A stretch of DNA of 64,000 nucleotides from JAUIIK01 sp041390865 (GCA_041390865.1 JAWKPC010000015.1:1-64000); one strand, 5' to 3'; positions 8,848 to 17,905 are shown, counted from the first letter of the stretch. Notes: generated by a model from the letters alone, not told the origin. Program-made: numbers and translations.

Positions 8848-9396
8848 CTACTGTTCGAATTCGAAGGCGACGCCGAACCGCTCGGCATAATCGATGGCCT
8901 CGGTGCGCTGCCAGGGACCCGCCGGATTGGACTCCAGTTCCTGCTGGGTCGCCTGATCGGTAATGATCACGACATCCACTGGAGCAGAGGAGAGCGGAAA
9001 TCGGTCCAGCGCGTGCCAGGTGCCGGCATTCAGCACATAGCCGGCCGAACCGTCCAGCAAGAACGCCCGGACGTCCTCGGGACCCGGTGCGGCGTCAGCC
9101 GCCGTCGGAGCCGCCACGGCAATGACTGACCGAGCGTTCCCCAGCGGCACGAAGGACTGGGTGACATGGTGATGCCGCTCGAGCCTGGTGAACCGCAGAC
9201 CGGCCGCCTGGCTACGGTAGAACATCACCTCGGCCGGGCTGTCGCTCCGAAAGCCGCTCCGCCAACCGGCACTGTTGACGCCGACGAAATCCGGAGAACC
9301 GTCTCCCGCAGCGAGTAGTCTTCCGAATGGAGCGAAGTCGTCTGCCGTCAGCGGCTCTACTGGAAGTCTGACAATCCGCAGGCTCTCGTCAACCAC
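8848..9396 (-). CDS. Ureidoglycolate lyase (AllA) family protein
   Basis: A 182-residue cupin-like protein that resembles ureidoglycolate lyase, which splits ureidoglycolate to glyoxylate and urea in allantoin breakdown. Family features visible are the N-terminal LTADDFAPFG, the central ERHHHVTQSFVPLG segment carrying the His-rich active-site strand, and GTWHALDRFPL near residue 130. No other purine or allantoin genes lie in the window, so the physiological role is uncertain. It is divergent from the DapA-like gene with about 105 bp between, and a shared promoter region is likely. Confidence 0.72.
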   Translation of the reverse strand: MVDESLRIVRLPVEPLTADDFAPFGRLLAAGDGSPDFVGVNSAGWRSGFRSDSPAEVMFYRSQAAGLRFTRLERHHHVTQSFVPLGNARSVIAVAAPTAADAAPGPEDVRAFLLDGSAGYVLNAGTWHALDRFPLSSAPVDVVIITDQATQQELESNPAGPWQRTEAIDYAERFGVAFEFEQ

Positions 9397-9502
9397 AGGT
9401 CCCCCCTCGCGCTGCTCTCTTTTCCCGGAACATCCACGCCTGTTCTACAATGCCGGGCAACCTGAAGCCTCGTTCCAGATCTGATGAGAGGACAATCCCC
9501 AC

Positions 9503-10408
9503 ATGTTCAGAGGATCGCTGGTCCCACTGGTTACCCCATTCAAGAACGGTGAAATCGACGAAGACGCATTTCGAGGGCTAGTCGAATGGCACATCGAAAG
9601 CGGCTCGCACGGCATCACGATCACCGGCACGACCGGCGAGCCGGCTGCGCTGTCGCAAGACGAGCGCAAGCGGATCATCCAGCTTGCCGTCGAAGCCAGC
9701 GACGGGCGCATCCCGGTCATGGCCGGAACCGGTTCGGTCCACCACGCCGACACGATGGAGCTGACCGCGTTCGCGGAGCAGATCGGCGCCGACGCGGCAG
9801 TCGTGATCGTTCCATACTATGTGAAACCTTCACAGGAAGGGCTCTACCGGCATTTCAAGACGGTCGCAGACTCGACCAGCCTGCCGGTCATGCTCTACAA
9901 CATCCCCGGACGCGGCGGCGCGAACCTTGAACCGGAAACGACGCTCCGACTCGCGCAAGACTGCCCGAACATCATCGGCGTCAAAGAGTCGAACAAAGAT
10001 TTCGAGCACGTCGCCCGGGTCTTCCACCGGACGCGCGATCTCGGCCGAGACTTCGGGATTTACTCCGGCATCGAGCTGCTGACCTTCCCGATTCTAGCTC
10101 TGGGCGGCGCGGGCATGGTCAGCGCAACCGGCAATGTCATGCCGAAGGAGACCGCCGAGCTCTTCGACCTCTGCGAGGCCGGAAAGTGGGACAAAGCCCA
10201 GGATCTCCATTACGAGCTCACGCCGATCAACGACGCGATGTTCTACGAAACGAACCCGGTACCGGCCAAGACCGCGCTCGGGCTGATGGGCCGCATCGAC
10301 CCGGAAGTCCGGTTGCCGCTGGCGCCATTGTCCGATGCCAACCACCGCAAGCTCGTCGAGTGCCTGGAGTCGTACCGCCTGCTGCCGGCCGCGGTAGCTG
10401 CTGATTAG
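9503..10408 (+). CDS. DapA/NAL-family aldolase, likely catabolic
   Basis: A 301-residue class I pyruvate-type aldolase (4-hydroxy-tetrahydrodipicolinate synthase superfamily). The Schiff-base Lys is K161 (IIGVKES) and the catalytic Tyr is Y132 (LYNIPGR). The pyruvate-binding GTTGEPA motif is at about 45-51. Its sequence alone would suit lysine biosynthesis. It precedes FAH-family, hpaB, reductase and hpaD genes, however, where an aldolase that cleaves 2,4-dihydroxyhept-2-enedioate to pyruvate and succinate semialdehyde is needed and no HpcH-type HpaI is present. I therefore favour a catabolic aldolase, by inference from context. The start fits CAATCCCCAC ATG with only a weak SD. Confidence 0.82.
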   Translation: MFRGSLVPLVTPFKNGEIDEDAFRGLVEWHIESGSHGITITGTTGEPAALSQDERKRIIQLAVEASDGRIPVMAGTGSVHHADTMELTAFAEQIGADAAVVIVPYYVKPSQEGLYRHFKTVADSTSLPVMLYNIPGRGGANLEPETTLRLAQDCPNIIGVKESNKDFEHVARVFHRTRDLGRDFGIYSGIELLTFPILALGGAGMVSATGNVMPKETAELFDLCEAGKWDKAQDLHYELTPINDAMFYETNPVPAKTALGLMGRIDPEVRLPLAPLSDANHRKLVECLESYRLLPAAVAAD

Positions 10409-10511
10409 AGGGGTGAGGGGTTGGGGATTAGGGACTAGTCTGGGAGTCTGGGATTCGGCTGTATCCCGTTCCCTGTTACCTCTTCCTGTTCCCTCCAACG
10501 AAAGAGGAAAC
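10409..10511. repeat. Degenerate G-rich/C-rich intergenic repeat
   Basis: Short near-repeats of GGGATTAGGGACTAG type are followed by CCGTTCCCTGTTACC and CCTGTTCCCTCC. Similar GGGAACAGGGA / CCCTCTGTTCCC strings occur at 1795-1893. This looks like a low-complexity intergenic repeat family of the genome rather than a regulator site. An SD (AGAGGAAA) for the next gene lies at its right end. Confidence 0.35.
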
Positions 10512-11257
10512 ATGAGACTTTGTCGATTCGCAGCGAATGGCCGGATTCACCGGGGCACGTCGGTCGAAAACGACAGCGTTGTCCTGGACGAAGCGGGCAA
10601 GCGGCACGATCCGAACGAGATCATGTGGCTGCCGCCGTTCGAGCCGAACGAGATATCGGGCTGGCGCTGAACTTCGGCGATCATGCCAAGGAGCTAGGTT
10701 TCACCGAAGCCGAAGATCCGGTCCTGTTCCTGAAGTCGCACTCGTCGTTGATCGGCAACAGATCGAACGTCGTCGCGCCGCCGAACATCGACTACATGCA
10801 CTATGAGGTCGAGCTCGGCGTCGTCATCGGTAAGCCGGGCCGGAACATCAAGCATTCCGACGCGATGGACTATGTCCTCGGCTACACGATCGCCAATGAC
10901 GTCACGATCCGCGACTACGTCGTCAACATGTTCCGCCCGCCGGTCAAGGCAAAGGGGCACGATACGTTCACGCCGATGGGGCCGTACCTCGTCGTCGATG
11001 AGGTCGACGATCCGCACAACCTGAACCTGCGCAGCTACGTCAACGACGAGCTCCGGCAGGAGGGCAATACCTCGGATCTGCTCCGGGACATCCCGACGCT
11101 GATCGAGTACATCTCGGAGTTCATGACGTTGAATCCATATGACGTGATTCTGACCGGAACGCCGGAAGGCATCAGCCACATCTACCCGGGTGATGAATTG
11201 CGCCTGGAGATTGATGGCCTTGGCGCGCTGGAGAGCACCGTCATCGCCGAGGAGTAG
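10512..11257 (+). pseudogene. Fumarylacetoacetate hydrolase-family enzyme (HpcE/HpaG-like), one frameshift
   Basis: The gene starts at ATG 10512 behind AAAGAGGAAAC. The first 53 codons (MRLCRFAANGR...EPNE) are read in one frame. The rest (IGLALNFGDHAKELG onward to 11257) is one frame over. One base missing at GAGATATCGGG (expected GAGATCATCGGG) near 10652 explains it. The FAH fold is otherwise complete: FLKSHSS, the metal-binding YEVELGVVIGK, and GTPEGI near the end. In the homoprotocatechuate pathway such enzymes act as 5-oxopent-3-ene-1,2,5-tricarboxylate decarboxylase/isomerase. The position between the aldolase and hpaB supports this. Corrected length is about 249 residues. Confidence 0.75.
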
Positions 11258-11392
11258 CCGGTACGGCGAGGAACGACTAGCTCGCTTCGTTCGGGGAGCG
11301 TTTGCCGGCGACGGAAGGCGCTTCCCGAACACATTTCCAACAGCAGATATGGGGCAGTTTCAAGGAATCGCCGGGCAGCCGGGCTGTCTGGT

Positions 11393-11949
11393 TTACCAGT
11401 CGATGTCGAACAGGTCGGAGACCGGGACTTCGAAGCCCGGCAGGACGTCGCCACCATCAAGCACACCGTCAGCAGCCAGCTCGGTTGGCGTCATGCTGCC
11501 AGAGTAGACCGATACCGTCCGGTCTTCCGGCTAGACGATCCAGACGAGCGATACGCCTGCACCAATGTAATCGCGCGTTCTTCGACGGAGCTCCAGCGTC
11601 GTTTCCGGCGACACCACCGACTACTATCGCAGGCTCATGCTCGACTGCCCTTCCTCAGGGCCACCCTCCGGCAACCGCTCCGTGGAACAAACGACGTATC
11701 TGGGATACGCATCGTGTCCGGGTCGCGCTGCAGCAAGTAGGTGAGTCCATCCGGGAAGCGGACCAGATTCCGATCACGCACATATTCGCGAAGAAGACTG
11801 AAGATATGCATGACAAGCTCGGCATGGAGCCACGTACTTCCCGACGTTTCGATTGCCGCTCCATCGACCAGTTCGAGCCACAGGCCGGGCTTCTCGGGTA
11901 GCTCCCAGAATTGATCGGCGCTAAGGATCTTTGATGCAGTTGGCGCCAT
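11393..11949 (-). pseudogene. Uma2-family (DUF820) restriction-like protein, broken
   Basis: The first 88 or so codons from ATG 11949 give a typical Uma2 N-terminus (ELPEKPGLWLELVDG, LRRDPDTM-like and IPDTSFV). The frame is then lost at about 11690. The remainder is found in other frames: a VEHEPAIVV stretch, then PETTLELRRRTRDYIGAGV and VWIV, an in-frame TAG where Asp/Asn is expected, and a normal C-terminus GFEVPVSDLFDIDW ending at 11393. At least two frameshifts plus a nonsense codon suggest a dead gene, though base errors could contribute. Uma2 proteins have a PD-(D/E)XK-like nuclease fold and are often amplified in Chloroflexi and cyanobacteria; their function is mostly unknown. Confidence 0.65.
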
Positions 11950-12283
11950 GGATGCTCTCCAATCAGCAGGAGGTCAGGCCAAGTCGCGATGAAGCAGCGG
12001 CTTCTATTGTAAGTGGTGAACCGACAGCCGGACGACCGCGACGAGTCCGCCATCGTCGAAGGCTACAAGCGAAACCGAACCAGCGTGCGCCATCGCCACT
12101 GATCGGACGCTTACCGAAACCGGCTCGACCGAAGGCGGAGGCCAGAACGACGGCAAGGGCAACTTCAGCATGCTCCAGCGACAAGACTATTCCCGGAACG
12201 CTCGCCGGGACAATCCGGGCGGGTGTTCTTCGTGTACGCTACGATTCAGCCATGAACCAGCAACAGGTGAGGAGCAACGATTC
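11950..12283. other. Intergenic region between Uma2 remnant and hpaB
   Basis: About 330 bp between divergent genes. It should contain the promoter of the hpaB operon. Short ORFs on both strands lack ribosome sites and family resemblance. An AT-leaning patch lies at 12000-12012. A GGAG lies 9 bases before the hpaB ATG at 12284. I see no RNA gene. Confidence 0.35.
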
Positions 12284-13779
12284 ATGCCGGCACGAACTGG
12301 GAGTGAATTCATCGCGGGGCTCAAGGCCGAGCCGCGTGAAGTGTTCATCGGAGGTGAGAGGGTAACCGATGTCGCCAGTCACCCGGCGTTCGCCGGCATT
12401 ATCGAAAGCCTCGCCCATCTCTACGATATGCAGCACGATCCCGAATACCGCGACGAGCTGACCTACGTTTCACCGGATACCGGCGACCGCGTCGGGACAT
12501 CCTTCATGCAGCCGAAGAGCAAGGCGGATCTGGAGCAGCGCGGGGCGGCTATGCGGCGCTGGGCACTGTACTCGAACGGCATGCTCGGCCGGACGCCGGA
12601 CTATCTCAGCTCGTCGATCATGTCCTTCGCCGCCGCCCACGATTTCTTCGCGGACAACGACTCCCGCTTCGGCGACCACGTCGTCAACTACTATAAGAAG
12701 GCGCGCGAAGAAGACCTCTGTCTGACTCACACGCTGATCAACCCGCAAGCCAACCGCGCCAAAGCCACCCACGAGCAGGCCGATCCCTTCCTGGCAGCCC
12801 GGGTCAAAGAGGAGCGCGACGACGGCATCGTCATCAAGGGCGCCAGAATGCTCGCCACTCTCGGACCGGTGTCCGACGAGATCGAGGTCTTTCCCTCGAC
12901 GGTCGTCAAAGCCGATCCCAAGGACGCCCCGTACACCTTCGGCTTCGTCATCCCCTGCAGCACGCCCGGCCTGAAGTTTGTCTGCCGGGAGTCTTACGAT
13001 CTCAACCGCCTGAAGCACGATCACCCGCTCGGTTCCCGCTTCGAGGAGATGGATTCGGTCGTCGTCTTCGATGACGTCTTCGTGCCCTGGGAGCGCGTCT
13101 TCCTCTATGGAGATCCCGAGCTGGCCAACGGCGCCTTCGGGGCGTCCAACGCCGTCCTCCATATGGCGCACCAGGTCATCGAGAAAAACATCGTCAAGAC
13201 CGAGTACATGCTCGGCCTGGCGAGTCTGATCATCGACACGATCGGTATCGAACCGTTCCAGCACATCCACGAGAAGGTGACCGAGATCATCATCGGGCTG
13301 GAATCGATGCACGCTGCGGCTCGCCGCGATTCACGGAGCCGAAGTCGATCAATGGGGCATGATGTCGCCCGCCCGGGCCCGCTCGACGCGGCCCGCAATC
13401 TCTATCGAAGCTCTATCCGCGCTTCGTCGAGATCATCCAGCAGATCAGCGCCAGCGGCCCGATGGCCGCGCCGACGCTCGCGGATGTCGAAGGCCCGGGC
13501 GGCGAGAATTCACGAAGTTCTTCAGTGCCGCGCGGGCCGAGCCTCGCGAACGGATCGCCCTCTTCCGGCTGGCATGGGATACGGCGATCAGTTCCTTCGG
13601 CACTCGCCAGGCGCTCTACGAGCGGTTCTTCTTCGGCGATCCGGTGCGGATGGCCGGTGCGCTCTTCCACACCTACGACCGCGAACCCATATGGAGAGAG
13701 TCCGGAATTCATCGACCGGGGCATCGACGAGAGCCTCGAAGCCATGCGGTCGGAGAAGGACGACACGGCGAGATCATGA
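12284..13779 (+). pseudogene. hpaB: 4-hydroxyphenylacetate 3-monooxygenase, oxygenase component, frame broken repeatedly
   Basis: FADH2-dependent hydroxylase that converts 4-hydroxyphenylacetate to homoprotocatechuate with reduced flavin from the adjacent reductase. It starts MPARTGSEF as Thermus-type HpaB does. The first 345 residues, including YDMQHDPEYRD and FDDVFVPWERVF, are intact. After about 13310 the frame breaks six times, and each correct segment is readable: LAAIHGAEVDQWGMMSP, then PLDAARNLY, LYPRFVEIIQQISASGP, EFTKFFSAARAEPRER, MERV, and EFIDRGIDESLEAM to the stop at 13779. Five of the six fit loss of one base beside the same base. Either this is a sequence error hot spot or a recent pseudogene. 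The stop overlaps the reductase ATG (ATGA). Confidence 0.85.
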
Positions 13780-14396
13780 GCGGTCAGGCCGCCATCGACC
13801 AGCACCGGTTGCGCCGCGCCCTCGGCCTGTTCGCCACGGGAGTGACAGTCATTACCGTCCAGAACGGCGAGATCATGCACGGAATGACCGCCAACGCGTT
13901 CAGCGCGCTCTCGCTCGAACCGCCGCTGGTGCTTTTCTGCGTCGGCAGGAAGGCCCGGATGGCGCGATTCCTCGATGGCGCGGACGGCTTCGCGATCAAC
14001 GTGCTGAGCACCGACCAGGAGATGATCTCGGGGCAATTCGCCGGTCAGATGAGTCCAAACGAGCACGAGGTCACCAGGCTCCAGCCCGGCCTGGTCGCAC
14101 CGATCATCCCGGGCGCGCTCGTCTCATTCTCCTGCGCGCTGGAAGAATTGCACGAGGGCGGAGACCATTGGATCGTCGTCGGCCGGGTGCTGGAGATTCA
14201 CGAGCCGGATGGCGGGAATACGCGGCCTCCGCTTGTCTTCTTCCGATCGCGCTACGCATTGCTGACTGAACGAAGCGCGCGTGCCGGAGACGAGATCGCC
14301 TGGTCGAACGACGCCATACGGATCTATCACGACGAATGGTCAGTGAACCCCGAAGAGAGAACGGAAGAGGAATATGTCCGCGCCCACATCTGGTAG
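13776..14396 (+). CDS. Flavin reductase component for HpaB (HpaC-like)
   Basis: A 206-residue FMN-binding split-barrel flavin reductase. It uses NAD(P)H to reduce FAD/FMN, which diffuses to the HpaB oxygenase. The family signature is the N-terminal ALGLFATGVTVIT, then MTANAFSALSLEPPLVLFC, with GFAINVLS and HWIVVGRVL further on. The start ATG 13776 overlaps the hpaB stop by four bases, so translation is coupled. The open frame extends upstream, but only because it crosses shifted hpaB. Its 3' end overlaps hpaD by 23 bases. The intact state of this gene and hpaD beside a broken hpaB favours sequence error in hpaB over loss of the pathway. Confidence 0.88.
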   Translation: MSGQAAIDQHRLRRALGLFATGVTVITVQNGEIMHGMTANAFSALSLEPPLVLFCVGRKARMARFLDGADGFAINVLSTDQEMISGQFAGQMSPNEHEVTRLQPGLVAPIIPGALVSFSCALEELHEGGDHWIVVGRVLEIHEPDGGNTRPPLVFFRSRYALLTERSARAGDEIAWSNDAIRIYHDEWSVNPEERTEEEYVRAHIW

Positions 14397-15444
14397 TGCC
14401 GCAGCCGATCCCGAACGCAGCAGCCGCGCGATTCACCAGGGCATGCCCGAGCCGGAATCAGGAGCGCGGATCGTCCGCGGCGGCCACGGCGAATTCCGGG
14501 TTACCGATCTCGATAAGGCCCGCCACTTCTACGTTGACCTCCTCGGATTCATCGAGACCGAACGCACATCCGACGCTCTCTACCTGCGGGGTTATGAGGA
14601 TCGCGACCATCACAACCTCGTCCTGAGACGCGATGCCTCGCCCGGGGCAGGCCCATTGGCGTTCCGGGTGCACGACGATGACGATCTCGACAAACTCGAG
14701 CGGTACTTCGCGCGCGAAGGTCTGCCGCTACGCCGGATCGAGGAGGACGAGGAGCCGGGCCAGGGAAGAGCAATCAGAACGCAGTCGCCTGCCGGATTGC
14801 CGTTGGAGTTTTTTGCATCGATGGAGCGGGTCGAGCGCATGCTGCAGCAATTCGACCAGTACCGCGGAGCCCAGGTCATGCGCTTCGATCATTTCAACTG
14901 CCAGGTCCCGGACGTCAACGCCGAGTATCGCTTCTTCGCGGACGGTCTCGGTTTCGGTTGCTCCGAGTACACGGCGACCGACGACGAACCGGAGCGGCTC
15001 TGGGCGGCCTGGCTGCACCGCAAACAGAACGTCCACGACATCGCGCTGATGAACGGTATCGGCCCCCGGCTCCACCACTGCGGATTCTGGCTCGCAGACA
15101 CGCTGTCGGTGTTGCGCGCCTGCGACATCCTGGCCGGAGCGGGGATGGAATCGGCGATCGAGCGCGGCCCGGGGAGGCACGGCATCTCGAATGCCTTCTT
15201 CCTCTACCTTAGAGATCCGGATGGCAACCGGGTTGAGTTCTACGCGAACGACTACCTGATCGCCGATCCGGACTGGGAGCCGATTCGCTGGAGTCTTGAC
15301 GACCCGAGACGGGCGACGTTCTGGGGGCATGCCGCGCCGGCGTCGTGGTTCGATGAGGCGTCCCATTGCGAGTCGATCATGACCGGCGAGCTCCTGCCGG
15401 TTTCCGAACCGCAACTGGTGGACCGTCCACAGCATGTAACCTGA
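14374..15444 (+). CDS. hpaD: 3,4-dihydroxyphenylacetate 2,3-dioxygenase (homoprotocatechuate dioxygenase)
   Basis: Extradiol ring-cleavage dioxygenase of the vicinal oxygen chelate superfamily, 356 residues. It opens homoprotocatechuate to 5-carboxymethyl-2-hydroxymuconic semialdehyde. Two VOC domains are present. The C-terminal catalytic one has the metal ligands His173 (FDHFNC), His235 (LHHCGFW) and Glu288 (NRVEFYAND), with spacing like the Brevibacterium enzyme. The N-terminus, about 40 residues longer than usual, is rich in Ser and Ala; a later start near residue 20 is possible. It is the third gene of the hpaB-reductase-hpaD operon. The semialdehyde dehydrogenase (hpaE) and hydratase are not in the window. 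Confidence 0.9.
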   Translation: MSAPTSGSAAADPERSSRAIHQGMPEPESGARIVRGGHGEFRVTDLDKARHFYVDLLGFIETERTSDALYLRGYEDRDHHNLVLRRDASPGAGPLAFRVHDDDDLDKLERYFAREGLPLRRIEEDEEPGQGRAIRTQSPAGLPLEFFASMERVERMLQQFDQYRGAQVMRFDHFNCQVPDVNAEYRFFADGLGFGCSEYTATDDEPERLWAAWLHRKQNVHDIALMNGIGPRLHHCGFWLADTLSVLRACDILAGAGMESAIERGPGRHGISNAFFLYLRDPDGNRVEFYANDYLIADPDWEPIRWSLDDPRRATFWGHAAPASWFDEASHCESIMTGELLPVSEPQLVDRPQHVT

Positions 15445-15475
15445 TCAGTATCGGGTCTGGGATCGAGGGTGCAGG

Positions 15476-17143
15476 ATGAACGCGAGCGACAGCAACGGCC
15501 AACAGTCGAACGTCCAGGAATTCGACGCGATCATCGTCGGCGCCGGCGTCGCCGGGTTGTACATGCTGCATCGCCTGCGGGGCCTTGGTCTGACAGCTCG
15601 CGTCATCGAAGCCGGGGACGGCGTCGGCGGCACCTGGTACTGGAATCGCTATCCCGGCGCGCGCTGCGACATCGAGAGTCTCGACTATTCCTACTCATTC
15701 TCCGAAGAGCTCCAGCAGGAGTGGACCTGGAGCGAGCGCTACGCCGGTCAGCCGGAGATTCTGCGCTACGTCAATCACGTCGCCGACCGCTTCGACCTGC
15801 GACGCGACATCCAGTTCGAAACGCGGGTCACGTCTGCGATATTCGACGGCGACACCGCCACCTGGCTGGTTGAAACCGACGCCGGAGACAGGTTTGCTGC
15901 AACGTACTGCATTATGGCGACAGGCTGCCTGTCGGTTCCGCAGGTGCCGCAGATCAAGGGCCGCGAGTCGTTTGAAGGTCCCCATTACTACACCGGCTGG
16001 TGGCCGCATGACGGGGTCGACTTCACCGGCCAGCGCGTCGGCCTCATCGGCACCGGTTCGTCGGCGATCCAGTCGATCCCGGTCGTTGCCGGGCAGGCAG
16101 ATCACCTCTACGTCTTTCAACGGACACCGAACTACAGCGTGCCCGCCCACAATGGACCGCCAGACCCCGAACGGGTCCAGGCGGTGAAAGCCAACTACCC
16201 AGAGTTCCGCAGGCGGGCCAGGGAGTCGCGCTCGGGATTTCTGACGGCGCCTAGCCCATACCAGGAGATTTCGGCGCTCGACGTGTCCGAAGACGTGCGC
16301 CGGGAACAGTACGAGTGGCGCTGGTCGATTGGCGGCTTCGGGTTTACCGGCGCATTCTCCGATCTCCTGCGCAACAAGAAAGCCAACGAAACGGCGGCGG
16401 AGTTCGTCCGTGAGCGCATCCGCGAGATCGTCGACGATCCCGATACGGCCGAGAAACTGATACCGCGCGACTATGCCGTCGGTACGAAACGGCTTTGTCT
16501 GGATACGAACTACTACGAGACCTACAACCGCGACAATGTCACGCTGGTCGATATCCGGTCCGCCCCGATCGAAGAGATCACCTCGCATGGCCTCCGGACA
16601 ACGGACGCCGAGTACGAGTTCGACACGCTTGTCTTCGCGACCGGATTCGACGCGATGACCGGAGCGCTATTGCGCATCGACATCCGGGGTCGGAACGGAC
16701 TCGGCCTGCGAGAGGTCTGGCAGGATGGACCGAAGACCTATCTGGGTATCTCCGTCGCAGGCTTCCCGAATCTCTTCCTGATCACCGGGCCGGGCAGCCC
16801 ATCGGTCCTCAGCAACATGATGGTCTCGATCGAGCAGCACGTCGAGTGGACCTCGGACTGCATCGAGTACATGGAAGAGCACCGCATCAGAACGATCGAG
16901 GCAACCGCCGATGCCCAGGAAGAGTGGGTCGAGCACGTCAATGAGGTCGGTGACTCGACGCTCTATCCGCAGACGAACTCCTGGTACATGGGAGCAAACA
17001 TCCCCGGCAAGACGCGCGTCTTCATGCCCTACGTCGGAGGTGTCGGCGCGTACCGGGAGAAATGCGACGAGGTTGCGGCGGAAGGCTATGCCGGTTTCGA
17101 GCTCGAATCCGCAGTCTCAGCCGATTCGTCACAAGCGAGCTGA
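15476..17143 (+). CDS. Flavin-containing Baeyer-Villiger-type monooxygenase
   Basis: A 555-residue class B flavoprotein monooxygenase, which uses FAD and NADPH to oxidise ketones to esters. The FAD-binding GAGVAG motif (about residue 21) and the type I BVMO stretch GGTWYWNRYPGARCD (about 45-59) are clear. The second Rossmann motif is GTGSSAIQ. The diagnostic FxGxxxHxxxWP motif is at residues 166-177, but its His is Tyr (FEGPHYYTGWWP). The gene begins 31 bases after hpaD with a weak SD and may belong to the same transcript. A true BVMO is likely from the overall sequence, but the His change leaves activity uncertain. The substrate is unknown. Confidence 0.85.
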   Translation: MNASDSNGQQSNVQEFDAIIVGAGVAGLYMLHRLRGLGLTARVIEAGDGVGGTWYWNRYPGARCDIESLDYSYSFSEELQQEWTWSERYAGQPEILRYVNHVADRFDLRRDIQFETRVTSAIFDGDTATWLVETDAGDRFAATYCIMATGCLSVPQVPQIKGRESFEGPHYYTGWWPHDGVDFTGQRVGLIGTGSSAIQSIPVVAGQADHLYVFQRTPNYSVPAHNGPPDPERVQAVKANYPEFRRRARESRSGFLTAPSPYQEISALDVSEDVRREQYEWRWSIGGFGFTGAFSDLLRNKKANETAAEFVRERIREIVDDPDTAEKLIPRDYAVGTKRLCLDTNYYETYNRDNVTLVDIRSAPIEEITSHGLRTTDAEYEFDTLVFATGFDAMTGALLRIDIRGRNGLGLREVWQDGPKTYLGISVAGFPNLFLITGPGSPSVLSNMMVSIEQHVEWTSDCIEYMEEHRIRTIEATADAQEEWVEHVNEVGDSTLYPQTNSWYMGANIPGKTRVFMPYVGGVGAYREKCDEVAAEGYAGFELESAVSADSSQAS

Positions 17144-17214
17144 CCGGCATATCACCCGCGTGCCGGAAATAGCTCTGTTAAACCAGGGCCATACGATCCT
17201 GATCTGGATCGAGA

Positions 17215-17598
17215 CTATCTGTCCGAGGATCGCACCTTGCTGATCGCACGCGCAACGTTGCCGATGAAGGTCGGCTCGCGTTCGCCGCGCGCTCGCCGGG
17301 CGGCGGCCTCTTCGGCTTTGATTCGCTGGCGCTCGGCTTCGGCCTTCTTCCAGCGACGGTGGTAGACGTAGGCAACCAGCGCCGCTACGCCGATCGCCAC
17401 CGCGCCGGCGGAGCCGAGCGGGTCGGTCGAGACGACGCCGTAGCCGGCTTGCTCGAGGACGTAGAAGACGAACAGCGAGCCCATCCAGCCGACGCCGAAC
17501 CAGACCATCAGGTTGAACGCGTGCCGGAGACTCCAGGTGTAGAAGAATCCGATCAGGAACACCCCGACGAGAATGACACCGAGGCCCAGATTGCCCAT
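17215..17598 (-). CDS. Small membrane protein with basic coiled C-terminus, unknown
   Basis: A 127-residue protein with three predicted membrane helices in the first 80 residues. A charged Lys/Arg/Glu/Ala-rich helix follows (RRWKKAEAERQRIKAEEAAA) and ends in a short basic tail. Codon use matches the neighbours. I do not recognise a family. It is convergent with the monooxygenase gene and divergent from the mini-protein gene at 17777. A weak SD means the exact start is uncertain. Confidence 0.6.
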   Translation of the reverse strand: MGNLGLGVILVGVFLIGFFYTWSLRHAFNLMVWFGVGWMGSLFVFYVLEQAGYGVVSTDPLGSAGAVAIGVAALVAYVYHRRWKKAEAERQRIKAEEAAARRARGEREPTFIGNVARAISKVRSSDR

Positions 17599-17776
17599 AT
17601 CAAGTCACAACCATTTCAATCCGCTCGCCCGGCCACGATCGCCAGGCGCACACCACAATTTACGTCTGAATACAGATCGGAGTTCTCACCGCTAGGGTAA
17701 GATTGTCAGCGATAGATACCGGCAGAAGGATACCAACCGATCGCGGATCGAATACATCGACAGGAGGCTTGACGAC

Positions 17777-17905
17777 ATGGAAGTCCAACACTGGTGGCTG
17801 GCGTTCGGCGTCGTCTGCAGCCTTCTCCCCGGTTATCTGCTCGTCCGGGCAGTCATGCACATCCTGAACCTCAATTCCTCCCAGCGCTGGCGCACTCTCC
17901 GCTAA
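17777..17905 (+). CDS. 42-residue single-helix membrane mini-protein
   Basis: A short ORF, MEVQHWW to a Trp-Arg-Thr-Leu-Arg end, with one hydrophobic helix (residues 7-30) and a basic C-terminus, the topology of a small membrane protein. It is preceded by a perfect AGGAGG at 17762-17767, nine bases before the ATG, the best ribosome site in the region. No family is recognised. The 110-bp gap to the next gene has no visible terminator, so it may lead a transcript with the 18018 and WYL genes. Confidence 0.55.
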   Translation: MEVQHWWLAFGVVCSLLPGYLLVRAVMHILNLNSSQRWRTLR

